This document shows positions 60,889 through 64,000 of a stretch of DNA of 64,000 nucleotides, piece after piece (positions within the stretch are counted from its first letter, which is position 1; the number at the start of each line of letters is the position of its first letter). Origin of the DNA: JAJYTL01 sp046705265 (lineage in GTDB: Bacteria > Pseudomonadota > Alphaproteobacteria > Ferrovibrionales > Ferrovibrionaceae); assembly GCA_046705265.1 (NCBI GenBank), contig JBJKQL010000136.1:1-64000 (forward strand), written 5' to 3'. The notes under the pieces were generated by a model. It did not search any database and had not been told where the DNA came from. It worked only from the letters and a program-made list of their open reading frames with translations. A program made the position numbers and the translations under genes.

Positions 60889-61752
60889 ATGCCGACCACG
60901 AGGGAGCTTGTGCCGCCGACCCCGATCCCCGCCGAGGCGGGGATCGGGCTCCGCTTCGCCCATCATCGGGTCGTACTTGATGAAAAGCCTCGCGTGTCCT
61001 GGTTCGAGGTTCATGCCGAGAACTACTTCCGTGGTGTGCCGCTCGCCTTTCTTGAGGAAATTCGCCGCGACTATCCGATCTCACTCCATGGTGTCGGGCT
61101 CTCGCTCGGCTCGGCCGAGAGGCTCGATCGCGAACACCTTGGCAAGCTCCGGGCGCTCGCCGATCGCATCCAGCCGGGGCTCGTCTCCGAGCATCTTGCC
61201 TGGAGCGGCTGGGACGCTCATTACCTTGCCGACCTTCTACCGCTGCCGTTGACTGAAGAGGCGCTCGATATCTTCTGCCACAACGTCGATGCCTTTCAAT
61301 CGGCGCTCGGGCGGCGCGTGCTGGTGGAAAATCCTTCGACCTATCTGCAATTTGCCCATTCGACCATGCCGGAGTGGGAATTCCTGGCAGAAGTCGTTCG
61401 CCGCACCGGCTGCGGGCTTCTTTGCGACGTCAACAACATCTTCGTCAGTGCCGCCAATCACGGCTTTGATGGGGAAGATTATCTTGCCGAGATACCGCCG
61501 GAGGCGGTTGGCGAAATCCACCTTGCCGGTCACACGGTGCGTACTCTCGGTGTCGATCGGCGACTTCTGATCGACGATCACGGTTCCCGGGTGGCAGCCC
61601 CGGTTTGGGCACTTTACGCCAAGGCCATCGCCCGATTCGGCCCGGTTCCGACTCTGATCGAATGGGACACGCGCATCCCGTCCTTCGCGGTGCTTGAGGC
61701 CGAAGCGACCGGGGCCAAACGCATTCTCAGAACTCCCGTGATGGAGGTATAA
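60889..61752 (+). CDS. bufB: Multinuclear non-heme iron oxidase BufB (DUF692)
   Basis: MNIO-family enzyme that oxidises cysteines of bufferin precursors, 287 residues from ATG 60889. The frame is open farther upstream. Typical DUF692 segments with metal ligands are visible: SWFEVHAENYF, SLHGVGLSLGS, SEHLAWSGWD, VENPSTYLQF, CDVNNIFVS, EIHLAGH and EWDTRIPSF. A large palindrome lies near its 5' end (60921-60948), encoding PIPAEAGIG. It follows bufA1 by 19 bases. Confidence 0.9.
   Translation: MPTTRELVPPTPIPAEAGIGLRFAHHRVVLDEKPRVSWFEVHAENYFRGVPLAFLEEIRRDYPISLHGVGLSLGSAERLDREHLGKLRALADRIQPGLVSEHLAWSGWDAHYLADLLPLPLTEEALDIFCHNVDAFQSALGRRVLVENPSTYLQFAHSTMPEWEFLAEVVRRTGCGLLCDVNNIFVSAANHGFDGEDYLAEIPPEAVGEIHLAGHTVRTLGVDRRLLIDDHGSRVAAPVWALYAKAIARFGPVPTLIEWDTRIPSFAVLEAEATGAKRILRTPVMEV
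60921..60948 (+). repeat. Long palindrome inside the bufB 5' end
   Basis: CCCGATCCCCGCC (60921-60933) and GGCGGGGATCGGG (60936-60948) are perfect complements separated by two bases, so a stem of about 12 bp forms in the mRNA. It lies 33 bases after the bufB ATG and is read in frame. It may reduce translation or processing of bufB relative to bufA1, or be a small palindromic element inserted in frame. Confidence 0.6.
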
Positions 61753-61755
61753 TGG

Positions 61756-62568
61756 ATGTTGTCGCTCTCTGATCTGCAACGGGCCTTTTGCCACCATTTG
61801 CGCGGGCTCCCGGCGCCGGTGCTCGAGGCGCGTGTCCTGGACGAGGGTGTCGCCGCCGCCGAGCGTCTTGCGGTCTATCGCGACAATCATTCGGGCGCCC
61901 TCATCTGCACCTTGAGGCTTGCCTTTCCGGTGGTGGAAGGGCTGGTCGGTGAGGACTTTTTTCAATCTGCCGCTTGGCGGTTTACCCGTCAATCGCCGCC
62001 GACAGCAGCCGATCTGGCGCTCTATGGCGCCAGGTTTCCGGCCTTTCTGAGGACAGAGCCCGGGCTCCGCGAGTTTCCTTATGTCGCCGAGGTGGCGGCG
62101 GTGGAGTGGGCGGTGAACGAGGCCTATTACGCGCCCGAAGCCAAGCCGCTCGCGGCCGAGGATCTCACCGGCATCGTGCCGGAGACCTACGGCGATCTGG
62201 TTTTCTTGCCCCATCCCTCGCTGCGCCTGGTGCAAAGCGACTTTGCCATCGATCGCATCTGGAGTGCCGTGAAGGCGGAAGACGCGGCGGCGATCGAGGG
62301 CCTCGATCCCGTCGGCCCGGCATTCATCCTGGTGCACCGTGAGGGCCTCGACGTGACCCTTGCCTCGGCCGATCAGGCGACTTTCGAGGCGACAGCGCGC
62401 CTTGTGGCTGGCCTTCCCTTGGCGGCGGCGTTGGCCGAAGCGGGGGCGGAGTTTCACGCCGCCGAGTTTCTCGCTGAGCATCTTGAGCGTGGCCGCTTCG
62501 CTGGCACCCGGAGCGGGGTTTCCGATGTTTCACGGCATGATGCAATCGAAAAGGAGAAGGCATCATGA
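61756..62568 (+). CDS. bufC: Bufferin maturation partner BufC (DUF2063)
   Basis: DNA-binding-like (DUF2063) protein that partners with the MNIO enzyme, 270 residues. The N-terminal domain LSDLQRAFCHHLRGLPAPV and the central LAVYRDNHSGALICTLRLA are the typical start. The C-terminal part is a beta-rich family domain. ATG 61756 is 3 bases after the bufB stop. Its stop overlaps the DoxX gene by four bases. Its exact role (substrate recognition) is known for the family, not shown here. Confidence 0.87.
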   Translation: MLSLSDLQRAFCHHLRGLPAPVLEARVLDEGVAAAERLAVYRDNHSGALICTLRLAFPVVEGLVGEDFFQSAAWRFTRQSPPTAADLALYGARFPAFLRTEPGLREFPYVAEVAAVEWAVNEAYYAPEAKPLAAEDLTGIVPETYGDLVFLPHPSLRLVQSDFAIDRIWSAVKAEDAAAIEGLDPVGPAFILVHREGLDVTLASADQATFEATARLVAGLPLAAALAEAGAEFHAAEFLAEHLERGRFAGTRSGVSDVSRHDAIEKEKAS

Positions 62569-63023
62569 TTGGGGTCGAGGTCGAGCGGCCGCTGCCGCTT
62601 CGCGCCGCAGGAACTGTCCTCACGGCGCTTGAGCGCATTCCCTATGGGCTGATCGCGCTGCTGCCGCGGGCGGCGCTTGCCCGTATCTTCTGGAATGCCG
62701 GATACACCAAGATCTTGAACTGGGACGGCACCCTGTTCCTGTTCTCTTCGATCTACCATGTTCCCTTTTTGCCGCCCGCCCTTGCTGGCTATCTCGCGAC
62801 GGCGCTTGAGCTCACCACTCCATGGCTGCTCGTCACCGGTTTCTTCACCCGGATCGCAGCCCTCCTTCTTCTCGGCGAAACCCTGGCGATCGAAGTCTTC
62901 GTCTTTCCGCAAGCTTGGCCCGATCATTTGACCTGGGCCGCTATGCTCGTGCCCCTGATCGCCTATGGACCGGGCAAGCTCTCCCTTGATTACCTCATCC
63001 GCCGTCGAGTCGAACCGGCGTGA
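62565..63023 (+). CDS. DoxX-family membrane protein of the bufferin operon
   Basis: A 152-residue membrane protein of the DoxX/DoxD family with four hydrophobic segments. The family stretch RIFWNAGYTKILNWDG and the C-terminal AAMLVPLIAYGPGKLSLDYL are present. Such DoxX genes are common at the end of bufferin operons and may move electrons or quinol equivalents for the oxidation. It ends 7 bases from the stop of the convergent ABC transporter gene. Confidence 0.8.
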   Translation: MIGVEVERPLPLRAAGTVLTALERIPYGLIALLPRAALARIFWNAGYTKILNWDGTLFLFSSIYHVPFLPPALAGYLATALELTTPWLLVTGFFTRIAALLLLGETLAIEVFVFPQAWPDHLTWAAMLVPLIAYGPGKLSLDYLIRRRVEPA

Positions 63024-63030
63024 GGGTGGT

Positions 63031-64000
63031 TCAGGAGGGCGCGATACCGGCAGCTGCCGGGCTCAGAAGCAGTCGGTTCGCGGTTTCGCCGCCGCTCACC
63101 TCCGCGCGGCGGCTGTGGAACTCGGCAAGCTCCTTGCGATGGGCGATGCTGACGATGGTGATGCCGGGCAGCCGGTCTTTGAGCGCAGCATATAGGCTCC
63201 GTTCGATCGCTTGGTCCACCGAGGATGTCGCCTCGTCCAGGAACACCCAGTCCGGCTTCTTCAAGAGCACGCGGGCAAAGGCGATGCGCTGTTGTTCGCC
63301 GGGCGAAAGCACTTGTGCCCAGTCGCCGATCTCGTCGAGACGATCCACGAAGGCTTCCATCCCGCAATCGATCAAGGCTTGGCGCTTCGCCTCAGGTGTC
63401 GTGAGGTCCGGGGATTCGGGATAGCTCAAGGCCTCTGCCAGCATGCCGATCGGCATATAGGGCTTCTGCGGCAGGAACATCACCTTGGCGGCGAGTGGAA
63501 TTCTGATATGTCCCTTGCCGAACGGCCAGATTCCCGCCAGCGCACGGAAGAGCGTGCTTTTGCCGCTGCCCGAGGCGCCAGTCACCAAGACCGAATCGCC
63601 GGGATTGACAGTGAACGTCACGTTCTCCATCAAGGGTGTGCCGGTCGGCAGTGCGACATCCAATCCATCGACCGCAAGGACTGGACTCGACACCGGTTCG
63701 ACGGCGATCTGATCCTTGGCCTGTTTCATCTCGATCGCGTCCATCTCGCGCCGGAAGGTGACCAAGCGTTCGATCACGGCACGCCAGTTCGCGATGTCCG
63801 AATAGGAGCTGACGATGAAGGAAAGCGAGCCCTGCACCTGGCCGAAGGCGGACGATATCTGGATCACCGTGCCGAGCGCGATCAACTTGGCAAAATAACG
63901 AGGGGCCGCCACCACAAATGGAAAGATGACCGCGGCTTGGCCGTAGAAATTGGTCAGCCACGAAAGTTTAAGCTGCCGGACCATCAGCTGCCACCAGTTG
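63031..64000 (-). CDS. SbmA/YddA-type ABC transporter, C-terminal part (partial)
   Basis: Partial gene running off the window end; the frame stays open through 64000 (NWWQLMVRQLKLSW). The visible part has the end of the membrane domain and the ATPase: Walker A GASGSGKST, signature LSPGEQQ, Walker B WVFLDEATS and H-loop SIAHRKE. The family (YddA/ExsE/SbmA-like) imports or exports peptides, vitamin B12 or antimicrobial compounds. It converges with the bufferin operon. The substrate is unknown. Confidence 0.85.
   Translation of the reverse strand, partial: NWWQLMVRQLKLSWLTNFYGQAAVIFPFVVAAPRYFAKLIALGTVIQISSAFGQVQGSLSFIVSSYSDIANWRAVIERLVTFRREMDAIEMKQAKDQIAVEPVSSPVLAVDGLDVALPTGTPLMENVTFTVNPGDSVLVTGASGSGKSTLFRALAGIWPFGKGHIRIPLAAKVMFLPQKPYMPIGMLAEALSYPESPDLTTPEAKRQALIDCGMEAFVDRLDEIGDWAQVLSPGEQQRIAFARVLLKKPDWVFLDEATSSVDQAIERSLYAALKDRLPGITIVSIAHRKELAEFHSRRAEVSGGETANRLLLSPAAAGIAPS

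Overview
The window looks like a chromosomal stretch of a flagellated alphaproteobacterium, most likely Rhodospirillales-like. The reasons are high GC, a metF-metH pair with an ArsR-methyltransferase regulator, and a flagellar set containing FliX, FlbT, FlaF, MotE and a DUF6468-type protein. There are also sigma-54 promoters paired with FlbD-type (ftr-like) palindromes. I found no rRNA, tRNA, CRISPR array or insertion sequence. Family assignments come from recognised motifs and protein architecture; no database search was run.

Region 1 (about 0.3-21.7 kb) is a nitrogen-scavenging island. After a membrane histidine kinase, a sigma-54 promoter stands before urtABCDE (high-affinity urea ABC transporter). 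This runs straight into ureD-ureA-ureB-ureC-ureE-ureF-ureG (urease and nickel maturation). A frameshifted BMP-type ABC permease and an MBL-fold hydrolase follow. On the minus strand hyuA-hyuB (hydantoinase/oxoprolinase type), biuH (biuret amidohydrolase, with its own sigma-54 promoter), a second isochorismatase-fold hydrolase and a cupin form a likely ureide-degradation module. A small secreted protein at 15.4 kb sits behind a perfect FNR-type box.

Region 2 (22-33 kb) is mostly housekeeping: tatA, an enoyl-CoA hydratase, rpsT, a rhodanese, dnaA, metH-metF, an ArsR/SAM-methyltransferase fusion with a candidate operator, and an MlaC-like protein.

Region 3 (33-56 kb) is a large flagellar and chemotaxis cluster. 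It holds an FlhB-C-like mini-protein, fliO, fliP, a large TPR protein, cheZ, cheY, motE, a DUF6468-type gene, fliM, fliL, flgF, flgG, flgA, flgH, dksA, fliX, flgI, flgJ and an flgN-like gene. Two flagellins follow, each with its own flaF, plus flbT and a TPR-GT41 glycosyltransferase that probably modifies flagellin. Four sigma-54 promoters with upstream CGGCA-N5-TGCCG type palindromes suggest FliX/FlbD control as in Caulobacter.

Region 4 (56-64 kb) holds an unusual three-gene set (EthD-like, type II dehydroquinase-like, feruloyl-CoA-synthase-like), a UppP-family phosphatase, and a complete bufferin operon: a DUF2282 metallophore precursor, a DUF692/MNIO enzyme, a DUF2063 partner and a DoxX protein. 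An SbmA/YddA-type ABC transporter converges on it and runs off the window end. The bufferin operon is the most striking recently described system here. The FlbD/sigma-54 network and the urea-biuret island are the most informative regulatory and metabolic findings.
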